From Methyloradius palustris (GTDB taxonomy: Bacteria; Pseudomonadota; Gammaproteobacteria; Burkholderiales; Methylophilaceae): 64,000 nt of DNA. Positions 1 through 9,269 of the stretch are shown piece by piece. The stretch lies in contig NZ_AP024110.1 in assembly GCF_019703875.1 (NCBI RefSeq), forward strand, positions 1,612,001-1,676,000, written 5' to 3'. The position numbers were made by a program, and so were the translations under genes. The first letter of the stretch is position 1; each line of letters starts with the position of its first letter. The notes beneath the pieces are model-generated. The model had not been told where the DNA came from, ran no database searches, and was given only the letters and a program-made list of their open reading frames with translations.

Positions 1-427
1 CAGGAGGAATGCCTTCCGGAATAGGCGGCAATGATTTTCCTGCCTCTGGCCGCCAACGACCATCGTAACGTGGCTTCAAGCCCTGTTGCATTTGGCGCTC
101 ACGCAATGCTTCGAGCTCCTCCTTGCTGCTGTAACAGTGGTAAGCCTTGCCTTCATTGAGTAACTTCTGGATCACCTCTTTGTAGCGCTCCATGCGCTGC
201 ATCTGATAGAACGGACCTTCATCCCAACTCAGCCCCAGCCACCCCATGCCATCCAATATCGCCTGTACAGCTTCTGGAGTTGATCTGGCAACGTCGGTAT
301 CTTCAATGCGTAAAATAAACTGGCCTGCATGCTTGCGGGCATATGCCCATGAAAATAGCGCGGTACGAGCACCCCCTATATGTAAAAAACCAGTGGGGCT
401 TGGTGCAAAACGAGTACGAATTGTCAT
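1..427 (-). CDS. gltX: Glutamyl-tRNA synthetase, N-terminal part (runs off the left edge)
   Basis: Charges tRNA-Glu with glutamate in the cytoplasm (class I aminoacyl-tRNA synthetase). Only the first 142 codons lie in the window. The start ATG is at 427 and the protein opens with [19 protein letters not shown], which holds the class I HIGH-type motif (HIGG, residues 16-19). Further along, the segments [10 protein letters not shown] and [14 protein letters not shown] are typical of bacterial GluRS. The KMSKS loop and the anticodon-binding domain would lie beyond position 1. The gene is divergent from the next gene across a 372-base gap. GltX rather than GlnS is favoured by the family-typical N-terminus, but with only a quarter of the protein visible the discriminating or non-discriminating type cannot be told. 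Confidence 0.95.
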   Translation of the reverse strand, partial: MTIRTRFAPSPTGFLHIGGARTALFSWAYARKHAGQFILRIEDTDVARSTPEAVQAILDGMGWLGLSWDEGPFYQMQRMERYKEVIQKLLNEGKAYHCYSSKEELEALRERQMQQGLKPRYDGRWRPEAGKSLPPIPEGIPP

Positions 428-799
428 TGAACTGAGGTGTTTACTAAAAGCATAATTTTATCATGTCACAGAGAATTAATATCTTTAATACTGTCTCACT
501 TAATATCCAAGCTTAATGAGCACTTGCAGGGATATTTCGATAAGCCTTCATGACTCTATAAATGTTGAGATTTGTACGAATTCGTTTTAATTCTAACAAG
601 TAACAATGATAGTTCTGACTGGGGAATGCACAGTGCAAGGCATTCATAAGGTATGTTTACAGCAATCTAGCATAAGTATTTAATATCTAAATGTTTTTAC
701 ATCTAAAATTAATTCAGGCATGATTCTAGCTAGATATTATTATGACATTTGAAAAATAATGTAATAAAAATAACGATGAATTACGGGAACGAGTGGTGA
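428..799. other. Intergenic region between gltX and the PilZ-like gene
   Basis: 372 AT-rich bases between two divergent genes, so it must carry promoters for both. I see AT-rich stretches that could serve as -10 elements, but no convincing paired -35/-10, no long ORF and no clear terminator hairpin. Confidence 0.5.
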
Positions 800-2446
800 A
801 TGAAGTCAATTTTTAACAAGCTGATTACCAAACCAGCCAAAGATCCAATTGCCGATTATTTAATTTGGCTGAATGATCTGGGTAGTCTGGATGAAATTAC
901 TGCGCTCCAAACAACGACCAAGCATCTCACCAAGTTTCTGGAAGATGACCGATTTAGCGTTGAATCCCGCTTCAACATCTTGATGAAGATTGATGAATTC
1001 AATCATCCATTTATCGAAAATATCATGCTGCAATATGCCAAGTTTGAAAACTTGCGCCCTGAGCTTGAATTACGCATCTCTGAAACTGCCTACTATTATC
1101 AGCGTCAATTGTTTCTCAACTATCGCAAGCAGATAGAAAGATCAGAAACTCAGGACACCATGCAGTTTGCATGGAACCAGCGCGAAATATTGTTCGCGCG
1201 TGCCATGCAAGCAGCTTTTGCCATGATTAAGCTACGCTACTTCAGGCACCAGCCTGTGCCTGATGCTGCCTGGACGCAGATATATAGCCTGTATAAATTA
1301 GCTGAAGATGAAAATCTGCTAGATAAATCCATCAGGCTATATGAAGACACAGGCAGCACCTCAATTTCAACTATGTTGGTTCAAGCATCAATGTTGGACT
1401 CACTTGATCATTCCAACATGAAGCGGCAAGACATCAATCTGATCTGCCAGTTATTGAGAAAGCTGGTTCCAAGTATCAATATCAGCAAAAACTATGATGA
1501 GAAATCTTTTCTATTTTATATAGACCTCAGCATTGATAAAGGCGCAAAGCGGGTAAGAAATTTCACCCCTACGCCTAACTGTAGATACTGGAATATGGAA
1601 GGTATATCACTTTCCATTGAGTTGCTGACCAACTCCACCAATATCAAGCAATCACTGGAAAGCCTTTCGCTACCAGACTTATACGGCGCACCATCACTGA
1701 TGGAAGTGATCAATCATCTTTATACAGAATGGTCAAAAAGTGGCTATAAACGTCAGCGTAGAAAAGAAGAGAGAAAGTCGACATTACGCACTGCCGCTGT
1801 GACTTTTGGCATTGAAACCATCTGTAGCCAGATGAAATTTATTGCCAATAAAAAAGCCATGCGTAATACACAACTTGATAGTGTAAAGACCTTTGAAGAG
1901 CGTCTACAGTCGCATTCACTGAGCAAAAATATGCCGACCACCTTAATGCCCTACTCAGTTGGTGGACAATGGACTATTACTGATGAAAGTACAAAAGGCT
2001 ATGGAGCAGTGGTCAGCAAGGAGTTATCTGCGAGCATCAAGCCTGACATGCTGATTGGCCTGACACTTGATGAACAACGCGAATCAGTGGTTATTGGTGT
2101 GATTAAAGGCATCAAGATGCTGTCAAACGGCCAGACCCATGTGGGCGTTGAAGTGTTTTCCAAGCAGGCATCCTTGGTACAAGTGACTAAAACCGATAAT
2201 GCAGAAGATAATTTCGTTACGAAATCAGAACGGCCAACGCTTAATGTGAATGGCTTTCAGGGCTTGTATCTTGCAAAAGAAGCTGGAGTAACTGAAACGC
2301 CCTCTGTGTTATTACCTAGATTGCGCTTTGTGCATCATTCGTTTTACGAAATCAGCAATATGACTAAAAAGGTAGTGTTTAAGCTCGGCACACCAACAGA
2401 AGCTAAAGATGACTGGGCAAAAGTACCACTAACAAGCGTGAAATAG
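800..2446 (+). CDS. Large protein with PilZ-like C-terminal domain, function unknown
   Basis: 548-residue protein without signal peptide or obvious membrane segment, so probably cytoplasmic. The first ~370 residues are alpha-helical in character and I do not recognise a named domain there. Residues ~380-470 read like a PilZ-type beta-barrel: a D-x-S-x-x-G motif (DESTKG, from Asp395) followed by alternating hydrophobic strands ending in HVGVEVFSK. PilZ domains bind cyclic di-GMP, using an RxxxR motif plus this D/NxSxxG motif. The Arg motif is not evident here, so c-di-GMP binding is only possible. A purine-rich stretch (GAGTGG) precedes the ATG. The gene is monocistronic, between gltX and the efflux operon, and convergent with the latter. 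A GGDEF/EAL protein is encoded at 9270-11429, so the ligand is probably made in this organism. Confidence 0.6.
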   Translation: MKSIFNKLITKPAKDPIADYLIWLNDLGSLDEITALQTTTKHLTKFLEDDRFSVESRFNILMKIDEFNHPFIENIMLQYAKFENLRPELELRISETAYYYQRQLFLNYRKQIERSETQDTMQFAWNQREILFARAMQAAFAMIKLRYFRHQPVPDAAWTQIYSLYKLAEDENLLDKSIRLYEDTGSTSISTMLVQASMLDSLDHSNMKRQDINLICQLLRKLVPSINISKNYDEKSFLFYIDLSIDKGAKRVRNFTPTPNCRYWNMEGISLSIELLTNSTNIKQSLESLSLPDLYGAPSLMEVINHLYTEWSKSGYKRQRRKEERKSTLRTAAVTFGIETICSQMKFIANKKAMRNTQLDSVKTFEERLQSHSLSKNMPTTLMPYSVGGQWTITDESTKGYGAVVSKELSASIKPDMLIGLTLDEQRESVVIGVIKGIKMLSNGQTHVGVEVFSKQASLVQVTKTDNAEDNFVTKSERPTLNVNGFQGLYLAKEAGVTETPSVLLPRLRFVHHSFYEISNMTKKVVFKLGTPTEAKDDWAKVPLTSVK

Positions 2447-2460
2447 CCTCCAAAGGCTAT
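2443..2460. terminator. Small hairpin between convergent genes
   Basis: A 7-bp perfect inverted repeat (ATAGCCT / AGGCTAT, loop CCAA) overlaps the stop codon of the PilZ-like gene and lies just before the end of the outer-membrane factor gene on the other strand. There is no T-tract on either side, so it is at best a weak, factor-assisted terminator. Confidence 0.3.
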
Positions 2461-2477
2461 CCCACCCTTGTTGAGTC

Positions 2478-3914
2478 TTATTGCTTTGCGACAGCTTGCT
2501 GCTGCGGATCTTTCCAGCCACCGCCCAATGCCTTGAATAAATCCACACTCGCACTCAAACGTGACTGACGGCTCTGAATATAAGCCAATGCCGCATCGTT
2601 ATAGGTACGTTGTGAATCTAGTACATCCAAGTAACCTGAGTAGCCTGACTTATAGCGATTCTCGGCAATCATCAGTGCGCGTTTCGATGCATCTTTGCTG
2701 GTTTGCAAAGCGGCTTCTCTCTCGGCAGTACGGCTTAATGTGACCAATGCATCGCTGACTTCTTTAAATCCAGTCTGGATTGATGATTCGTATGAAGCCA
2801 GAGCCTGCTTCTGCTTAGCAGTTGCCTGATCCACCCTGGCATCTAAACGACCAGAATCAAAGATAGGCAGGTTAAGGCTTAAACCACCAGTCCAGATGCG
2901 CGCTGCAGATTTCAACACATCACTCAAATCAGCACTCTGGCCGCCGTAATTCGCAGTCAGCGAAATCGTCGGGAATAACGCAGCTTTAGCCACACCAATA
3001 TTCGCATTTGCTGCAATCATAGAGGCTTCTGACTGACGAATATCAGGCCGCGCAGCCAGTAAGCTGGATGGCAATCCCACGGGCGGAATCGGTGGGATTG
3101 GCAAGCTATCTAGTGTGCCTGCTGGAATTGTTAACGCTAGGTCGCCAGTAAGCACCGCTAGTTGATGTTCAGCGATATCGCGCTGCCTTTTAAGTTCAGC
3201 CACTTGCGCAACCAGATTAGAGCTTGCAACTTGTGCTTGCTCAACATCTAGCCCAGAAGAGACGCCACCTTGCAGGCGACGTTTGGTTAACGCCAGACTT
3301 TCTTCACGGCTCTTTAAGCTGTCTTCCGTCAATGCAGTTTGCGCTTCAAGGCTGCGCAACAACAGATAATTACTAACCACCAGCCCCTTAAGGGAGAGAT
3401 CAACCGTATCTTTGGCATAACGTGTAGATAAAGCCTGCGCGCGTGCTGACTCTTTCAAGCGACGTAAACGACCCCAGAAATCGAGTTCAAAATTAGTGCC
3501 AATCTGGCCACTGAAGTTGTTTCTCACTGGCGGCACCGATGAAGGTAATGGCGTTGCACCTAACTGAGAAATACGCGAACGACTACCACTGCCATCGAAA
3601 TCTATCTCAGGGAATAAAGCAGCACCAACCTCACGCAAATAGGCGTCAGACTCTTCAACCTTGGCCACAGCCAGTTTGATATCGGTATTATTTTTGAGTG
3701 CTTTTTCTACTAATTCATTAAGCACTGGGTCCTGATACAGTTGCCACCAAGTGCTTGATACTTCAGCTTCATTCGAAGCTTGGACAGGTTCCACCGCGCT
3801 GTACTGCGGTGGCACATTAGCCTCTGGTCTCTTGTAATCAGGCCCGACCATCATGCAACCTGGCATTAGGGTCGCGATTACTGCCAAATGAGCAATCTTA
3901 AAACGCGGCATCAT
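2478..3914 (-). CDS. RND efflux outer membrane lipoprotein (OprM/NodT family)
   Basis: Outer membrane channel of the tripartite efflux pump encoded by this operon; it carries drugs from the RND permease out of the cell. 478 residues. A lipoprotein signal peptide ends in lipobox MPGC with Cys20 as the lipidation site. VGPDYKRP follows directly, a hallmark N-terminus of this family. Two OEP/TolC repeats follow (about residues 60-250 and 275-465), with the conserved stretches ARPDIRQSEA and SGYSGYLDVLDSQR. Its ATG overlaps the permease stop by four bases (ATGA), so the two are translationally coupled. Last gene of the acrA-acrB-oprM-type operon. Confidence 0.93.
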   Translation of the reverse strand: MMPRFKIAHLAVIATLMPGCMMVGPDYKRPEANVPPQYSAVEPVQASNEAEVSSTWWQLYQDPVLNELVEKALKNNTDIKLAVAKVEESDAYLREVGAALFPEIDFDGSGSRSRISQLGATPLPSSVPPVRNNFSGQIGTNFELDFWGRLRRLKESARAQALSTRYAKDTVDLSLKGLVVSNYLLLRSLEAQTALTEDSLKSREESLALTKRRLQGGVSSGLDVEQAQVASSNLVAQVAELKRQRDIAEHQLAVLTGDLALTIPAGTLDSLPIPPIPPVGLPSSLLAARPDIRQSEASMIAANANIGVAKAALFPTISLTANYGGQSADLSDVLKSAARIWTGGLSLNLPIFDSGRLDARVDQATAKQKQALASYESSIQTGFKEVSDALVTLSRTAEREAALQTSKDASKRALMIAENRYKSGYSGYLDVLDSQRTYNDAALAYIQSRQSRLSASVDLFKALGGGWKDPQQQAVAKQ

Positions 3915-6900
3915 ACCGTTTCCTTTTCGTGATCATCATGATGATGTCTTGTACTATTTTTACCCGTGAGCCAAGTGAAGAATAGCGGGATAAAAATAGT
4001 CGCAATAAATGTAGCGAGCAACATGCCGCCAAATACACCAGTACCCATAGAGCGACGCGCTGCCGAGCCTGCGCCTGTGGCTACTACTAGTGGCACGATA
4101 CCCAGAACGAATGCCATGGATGTCATCACAATCGGGCGGAAGCGTAAGCGTGCAGCTTCAATCGCAGCCTCCATGATAGGCATGCCCTCTTCCAGTTTCT
4201 GGCTAGCAAACTCTACAATCAGAATGGCGTTTTTAGCGGCCAAACCAACCAGCGTAATCAGCCCGATCTGGAAGTAAATATCGTTTGGCATACCGCGAAT
4301 CAATACGGCCAGCAAAGCACCGGTTAAGGCAAATGGAACAGCCATAATCACAGCCAGTGGCAAAGCCCATGTTTCAAACTGAGCCGCCAAAATCAAGAAC
4401 ACCATAATGATGGCAAAGCTGAATGCAAATATTGCAGCTGAACCCGTGCGTTTCTCTTGATAAGCCTGGCCTGTCCATGCCACTTGATATCCATCTGGCA
4501 AGTTTTGCTTAGCAATTTTCTCAACCAACTTGATGGCATCACCTGAACTTACACCAGGGGCGCCGCCACCCAGTATTTTGGCTGACAGCAAGCCGTTGTA
4601 GCGTTCAAGTTGCTCTGCACCGACAATACTGCTGGTTTTGCTCAACGCGGAAAGCGGTATCATGTTGCCCGTATTTGAGCGCACATATACTTTGCCTAAG
4701 TCATCCGGTTTCATGCGGTATTGCGCATCCGCTTGCAATTGCACACGATAGGTACGGCCTGCCAGATTGAAGTCATTCACATAGAGCTGGCCCATCGTGC
4801 TCTGCAGGGTGTCGTATACATCGCTCACTGCAACGCCTTGTGAGATCGCTTTCGCTTCATCAACCTCGACAAATAATTGCGGAACTGTTGGGCGGAAGAA
4901 GGTATTGATGCCTGCAAGCCTAGGCTCTTGTTTCAGCGCACCAATAAAATCAGTTACCACGCTAAGCAAGTTCATAGGATTAGAGTCGCCACGGCTCTGT
5001 ACGTATAACTCAAAGCCACCTGAGTTGCCAAGCCCACGAATAGCGGGTGGATTAAACGCAATAGCCAAACCATCTGGCTGCTGCATACCGATTCCAAACA
5101 GCTGCCCAACAATATCGTCAGCAGTTGCCTTACGTGCAGACCAATCTTTCATCCGCACGAACATGGTTGCAGCACTGGTTTTATTACCGCCACCAATCAA
5201 ATCGAAACCATTGATGACGAACTCGGTAGCCACTCCCTCACGCTGTGAAATTGCAGAGCGCACTGCCTCCATGGTTTTGGTGCTGCGAGCCAGAGTTGCG
5301 CCGTCAGGCATGATCACGGCTGTCACCACATAGCCTTGATCTTCAGGTGGTACAAAACTGCCTGGCACTCGGATGAAAAGCACAATGGCAACGACGATAA
5401 TTGCGCCAAATACGATCGCCCCAATAATCCGATGATGCAAGGTTAAAGTCACGGTGCTTTTATAAAAGTTAGTGAGCTTTAAAAAGCGATCGTTAAATGG
5501 TTTGAAGAATTTTGATTCTTTGTGCGTAGGTTTCAGCAGAATTGCACACAGTGCTGGTGTAAGCGTCAGCGCCACCATCCCTGAAATCACCACCGCGACA
5601 GCAACTGTGACAGCAAACTGGCGATACAACTCACCCGCAATACCACCTAGGAATGCCACTGGCACAAACACGGCGCACAAGACCAACACAATCGCCACAA
5701 CCGCACCCGCAACTTGCTCCATAGATTTAATGGCGGCTTTGATTGGCGTTAACTTTTCTTCTGCCATCAGTCGCTCGATATTCTCGAGCACAACAATGGC
5801 ATCATCCACCACAATCCCGATGGAAAGCACCATGGCAAAAAGCGTCAAAGTATTGATTGAGAAGCCGAACAGCCACAACCCTGCAAATGTACCTATCAAT
5901 GAAATAGGCACAGCAATCAAAGGAATCAGGGTGGCGCGCCAGTTTTGCAAGAACAGGAATACTACAAGCACTACCAGTACCATGGCTTCACCCAAGGTCT
6001 TGACCACTTCTTCAATAGAGGCTTTAACGAAATCACTGGTGTCGTAAGGAATACGGTAATCCATGCCTTCAGGAAAGCGCGCCTTCAACTCTTCAAGCTT
6101 GGCTTTAATAGCAGTTGCTGTATCTAACGCATTGGCTCCCGTCTGCAAGAAAATGGCCAAAGCAACACCAGGCTGACCATCCAGCGTACTGCTTACGTTA
6201 TAAGTTTGTGCGCCCAACTCAATGCGAGCAACGTCTTTAAGACGCAACACACCACTTGGGCCATTCGCCTTGATAATAATATTGCCAAATTCCGAAGGAT
6301 CAACAAGACGGCCTTTAGCTGTCACTGTATAAACAATTTGCTGATCTTTAGGGGCAGGATCCTGACCTATCTTGCCCGCAGCATATTGCGCATTCTGGGC
6401 CTGAATAGCCGTTGATATATCGGTAGTACTAATACCAAGCTGCGCCATACGGTCTGGCTTTAGCCAAACACGCATTGCATAATCTTGCCCACCAAAAATG
6501 GTTACATCGCCCACACCCTTGATGCGCTTCATTTCATCGACCACGTTCAAGGTAGCGTAGTTACTCAAGTACAGTGGGTCGAATTTTTTGCTCGGTGAAA
6601 TCAACATCGCTGCCATCAGGATGTCATTAGAACGCTTTTGGACGATCAGCCCAGTACGTCTCACTTCATCTGGCAACCGTGGTGTAGCGATATTGACGCG
6701 ATTGCTGACGTTAAAAGTAGCTTGATTAACATCAGTACCTTGTTCGAAGGTAGCTGTAATAGTCAAAGTGCCGCTTGAGTCTGCGCTTGATTGATAGTAA
6801 AGCAAGCCTTCAACACCGCTCAACTGCTCTTCAATTGGCGCAGCTACTGTTTTAGAGAGTGTTTCAGCACTTGCACCTGGATAAGTTGCCGTTATCAGCA

Positions 6901-7027
6901 CTGTAGGCGGAGCAATTTGCGGATATTGTGCAATCGGCAGTTTCATTGCCGCAGCGAGCCCTGCCAGCACGACAATAATCGACAATACTGAGGCAAAGAT
7001 AGGGCGTGTAATAAAGAATCTAGTCAT
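3911..7027 (-). CDS. acrB: RND multidrug efflux permease, HAE1 family (AcrB/MexB type)
   Basis: Inner membrane proton/drug antiporter of the pump. 1038 residues, the usual length for the HAE1 family. It shows the family pattern of one N-terminal TM helix (MTRFFITRPIFASVL), a large periplasmic loop, TM2-6, a second periplasmic loop and TM8-12. TM4 carries the proton-relay aspartate pair (GIVVDDAIVVLENIER, near residue 410). PAIRGLGNSGGFE and the closing GGMLLATFIATIFIPLFF are typical of AcrB/MexB rather than metal pumps. The tail is His/Asp rich (HHHDDHEKETV). It lies 12 bases downstream of the adaptor gene and overlaps the outer membrane gene by 4 bases. Long antisense ORFs across it are codon-bias shadows. 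Confidence 0.95.
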   Translation of the reverse strand: MTRFFITRPIFASVLSIIVVLAGLAAAMKLPIAQYPQIAPPTVLITATYPGASAETLSKTVAAPIEEQLSGVEGLLYYQSSADSSGTLTITATFEQGTDVNQATFNVSNRVNIATPRLPDEVRRTGLIVQKRSNDILMAAMLISPSKKFDPLYLSNYATLNVVDEMKRIKGVGDVTIFGGQDYAMRVWLKPDRMAQLGISTTDISTAIQAQNAQYAAGKIGQDPAPKDQQIVYTVTAKGRLVDPSEFGNIIIKANGPSGVLRLKDVARIELGAQTYNVSSTLDGQPGVALAIFLQTGANALDTATAIKAKLEELKARFPEGMDYRIPYDTSDFVKASIEEVVKTLGEAMVLVVLVVFLFLQNWRATLIPLIAVPISLIGTFAGLWLFGFSINTLTLFAMVLSIGIVVDDAIVVLENIERLMAEEKLTPIKAAIKSMEQVAGAVVAIVLVLCAVFVPVAFLGGIAGELYRQFAVTVAVAVVISGMVALTLTPALCAILLKPTHKESKFFKPFNDRFLKLTNFYKSTVTLTLHHRIIGAIVFGAIIVVAIVLFIRVPGSFVPPEDQGYVVTAVIMPDGATLARSTKTMEAVRSAISQREGVATEFVINGFDLIGGGNKTSAATMFVRMKDWSARKATADDIVGQLFGIGMQQPDGLAIAFNPPAIRGLGNSGGFELYVQSRGDSNPMNLLSVVTDFIGALKQEPRLAGINTFFRPTVPQLFVEVDEAKAISQGVAVSDVYDTLQSTMGQLYVNDFNLAGRTYRVQLQADAQYRMKPDDLGKVYVRSNTGNMIPLSALSKTSSIVGAEQLERYNGLLSAKILGGGAPGVSSGDAIKLVEKIAKQNLPDGYQVAWTGQAYQEKRTGSAAIFAFSFAIIMVFLILAAQFETWALPLAVIMAVPFALTGALLAVLIRGMPNDIYFQIGLITLVGLAAKNAILIVEFASQKLEEGMPIMEAAIEAARLRFRPIVMTSMAFVLGIVPLVVATGAGSAARRSMGTGVFGGMLLATFIATIFIPLFFTWLTGKNSTRHHHDDHEKETV

Positions 7028-7039
7028 GATAATACCGCT

Positions 7040-8242
7040 TTATGATTGCTTGGCAGGTTGTGCTGATGGCGCGCCAGCTGGTGCTTCACCAAATGGATGC
7101 GGCGATACAGGTGCACCAGGACGTAGCTTGATAATGTTATCTACAATCACTTTATCGCCAGCTTTCAGACCATCCAGAATAATCCAATCGGTACCTACCC
7201 AATCACCAGGCACAATCGTGCGCACTGTGGCTTCATTCTTTTCGTTCAGCACATATACAAATTTACCCTGTGCAGCAGAAGAAACCGCCGCCTGAGGCAC
7301 CAGGAATACACCATCGTGCGAACCTGTAGTAATTCGGGCACGTACAAACTGGCCAGGCAACAAACGTTTATCGCTATTCTCAAATGTAGCGCGCAACTGC
7401 TGCGTACCTAATGCAGGGTCAATCTGACTCGCAGCAAAATTGAGCTTGCCCTTCTGCATATATTGGCTGCCATCTGGCATGATCAATTCAACTTCTTTAA
7501 CTGTCTTGTCACTTAAATGACCACCTAGTTTGGCTAACTCACTATCAGAAAAACTAAATCGTACCCAAATCGGTGAGAGTTGAACCAAAGTCGTTAACAG
7601 GCTAGTATTTGCAGAAACCAATGCACCTTCAGAAAACTGGAAGCGCCCGGAAATACCGCTTACTGGCGCAGTCACGGTGGTGTAAGAAAGATTCAGCTCA
7701 GCTTCACGCACACTTGCCTCACTTTGTAGCAATGAAGCTTTGGCGACATCATTATCAGAAAGTGAATTATCGTATTCACGCTGACTGATAGATTGAGTGG
7801 CAAGCAAGTTTTTTAATCTAGCTTCTTCGCGTTCGGTCTGCTCAACTTTAGCTTTTTGCTGTGCTAAAACAGCACGGGCTTGCGCCAAGGCAATTTGATA
7901 AGGCACAGGATCAATCTGGAACATTGCCTGGCCAGCTTTCACTGACTCGCCCTCTTCATAAAGGCGTTTAAGCAAGATACCGCCAACACGTGGACGTATC
8001 TCAACTTCTTTTGCACCCTCAGTTTGTGCCACAGCTTCTGCACTGACCGGCACACTGGCAGGTTGAATTTCTATCACACTGACGGGCATTGGTGGCATTT
8101 GGCCGCCAGCTTGGTCTTTTTTACCGCAGGCAAAAAGCGTGAATGCCACAAGCCCCAGCATAAGTATTGATACTGGCTTTTTAATGACGCTCACTTCGCG
8201 ATTACCAGATTGTTTTTGATTATGATTGCGGAACATTGCCAT
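7040..8242 (-). CDS. acrA: RND efflux periplasmic adaptor lipoprotein (AcrA/MexA family)
   Basis: Membrane fusion protein linking the permease to the outer membrane channel. About 400 residues. It has a hydrophobic segment ending in lipobox LFAC, then a biotinyl-lipoyl hairpin region (EVEIRPRVGGILLKRLYEEGESVKAG), a coiled-coil alpha-hairpin (LAQARAVLAQQKAKVEQTEREEARL) and beta-barrel/membrane-proximal domains with APVSGISGRF. I place the start at the ATG at 8242 because GGAG lies six bases before it. An in-frame ATG at 8254 has no such site, and a GTG at 8194 would give a more classic 22-residue lipoprotein signal, so the true start is open. First gene of the efflux operon, transcribed from the AcrR-controlled region. 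Confidence 0.92.
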   Translation of the reverse strand: MAMFRNHNQKQSGNREVSVIKKPVSILMLGLVAFTLFACGKKDQAGGQMPPMPVSVIEIQPASVPVSAEAVAQTEGAKEVEIRPRVGGILLKRLYEEGESVKAGQAMFQIDPVPYQIALAQARAVLAQQKAKVEQTEREEARLKNLLATQSISQREYDNSLSDNDVAKASLLQSEASVREAELNLSYTTVTAPVSGISGRFQFSEGALVSANTSLLTTLVQLSPIWVRFSFSDSELAKLGGHLSDKTVKEVELIMPDGSQYMQKGKLNFAASQIDPALGTQQLRATFENSDKRLLPGQFVRARITTGSHDGVFLVPQAAVSSAAQGKFVYVLNEKNEATVRTIVPGDWVGTDWIILDGLKAGDKVIVDNIIKLRPGAPVSPHPFGEAPAGAPSAQPAKQS

Positions 8243-8274
8243 GCGTAACTCCATGTCTAATATATAGATTTACT

Positions 8275-8298
8275 TGCTTACATTCTTGAATGTATGTA
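8275..8298. promoter_or_regulatory. AcrR-like operator 1
   Basis: 24-base imperfect palindrome, TGCTTACATTC...GAATGTATGTA, between the divergent efflux operon and its TetR-type repressor. By eye it matches the known E. coli AcrR box (TACATACATTTGTGAATGTATGTA) at about 20 of 24 positions. Repressor binding here would block both promoters. That it is bound by the neighbouring regulator is inference from position and symmetry. Confidence 0.72.
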
Positions 8299-8305
8299 TA
8301 TTATA

Positions 8306-8325
8306 TACAAACATGATTGTATGTA
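8306..8325. promoter_or_regulatory. AcrR-like operator 2
   Basis: Second palindrome, TACAAACATGATTGTATGTA, with half-sites TACAAACA and TGTATGTA. It lies 29 bases (centre to centre) from operator 1, so both could be occupied on nearly the same DNA face. It is closer to the repressor gene than operator 1 and may serve autoregulation. Confidence 0.6.
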
Positions 8326-8380
8326 AACAATAATTTTTCGAATAAATACGATACGACTTTAAATGGACAACTTTTAAAAC

Positions 8381-8998
8381 ATGGTACGTAAAACTAAAGA
8401 AGATGCCGAAGTAACACGCCTGCGCATTATTGATGCAGCCCGCGAGGTGTTCCTTGTACGTGGCGTTAGCCGAACCACAATAGAACAAATCGCAACACAA
8501 GCCAATGTCACTCGCGGCGCAGTATATTGGCATTTCAACAATAAAACTGAATTGTTCCAGGCCATGCGCGAGCAAGTTTTTTTGCCGCTGATTGATCTGA
8601 TTGATGATGCAGTATTAAACGAATCTACAGGGGATCCGTTAAACAGCATAGAACAATACTTCTGCGGCATTATTCAAACTTTAGAACAGTCAATAACTAC
8701 ACAACAGACATATGAAATCATGATGACAAAATGTGAATATGTTGAAGAACTTGCAGAAGTTCTGCAACAGATATTAAGCACATGTCAAAATATTGTACAA
8801 AAACTTGAAACTATCTACGCGCGTGCAGCCGCTAAAGACCTACTTAACAGCAATCACCACCCTGCCCAACTTGCCTTAGACACCCACTTGTTTTTTGTAG
8901 GCTTACTCAATATGTGGATAAAAGACACTGAATGCAAATATATCAGAGATAACGCTATTGATATCATTCGCCACCATGTACAAATGAAACGTAAGTAA
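8381..8998 (+). CDS. acrR: TetR-family repressor of the efflux operon (AcrR type)
   Basis: 205-residue regulator. The N-terminal TetR helix-turn-helix (residues ~12-58) has the pattern LRIIDAAREVFLVRG...TTIEQIA...VTRGAVYWHF, which is close to AcrR/TtgR/MexR-type TetR proteins. The C-terminal ~145 residues form the ligand-binding all-helical domain (PF08361-like). It is divergently transcribed from the acrA homologue, and the shared 126-base gap contains two palindromes resembling the AcrR box. The expected role is repression of the pump and of itself, relieved by pump substrates. The TetR family is certain from sequence; the target is inferred from context. Confidence 0.9.
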   Translation: MVRKTKEDAEVTRLRIIDAAREVFLVRGVSRTTIEQIATQANVTRGAVYWHFNNKTELFQAMREQVFLPLIDLIDDAVLNESTGDPLNSIEQYFCGIIQTLEQSITTQQTYEIMMTKCEYVEELAEVLQQILSTCQNIVQKLETIYARAAAKDLLNSNHHPAQLALDTHLFFVGLLNMWIKDTECKYIRDNAIDIIRHHVQMKRK

Positions 8999-9128
8999 TC
9001 ATTCTATCTTCTTGCTAAGTTTTTGGCTTACGAAGCACTTTGGACCTCGATACCTAACTCAGTTAAACACCAAAGCACCATCAACAGACCGCACTTCTTT
9101 AGTGCATGTTAGTCATTAGATTAACTTC

Positions 9129-9143
9129 AGCCTTAAAAAGGCT
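9129..9143 (+). terminator. Possible weak hairpin terminator after acrR
   Basis: AGCCTT-AAA-AAGGCT forms a six-base-pair hairpin about 130 bases after the acrR stop. It is followed by ACTTCAAATTTTCT rather than a clean T-tract, so termination here is uncertain. Confidence 0.25.
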
Positions 9144-9269
9144 ACTTCAAATTTTCTGAATCTTCAAGCTTTCAGTACTCAATATCAAGCTGGCCTAAAG
9201 TTTGCTCTAAATCTATCGTTCTCTTCAGTTATAGCTCATGAATACTTATATCTAAGAAAGTGGCCTTTA

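Noticed and set aside
3966..7295. Several ORFs of 60-191 codons antisense to the RND permease and adaptor genes
   Set aside because: They lie in other frames of strongly supported genes and show no domain or start context; codon-bias shadows.
8270..8670. Two minus-strand ORFs across the acrR gene and its promoter
   Set aside because: They overlap acrR and the operators; their translations resemble no family.
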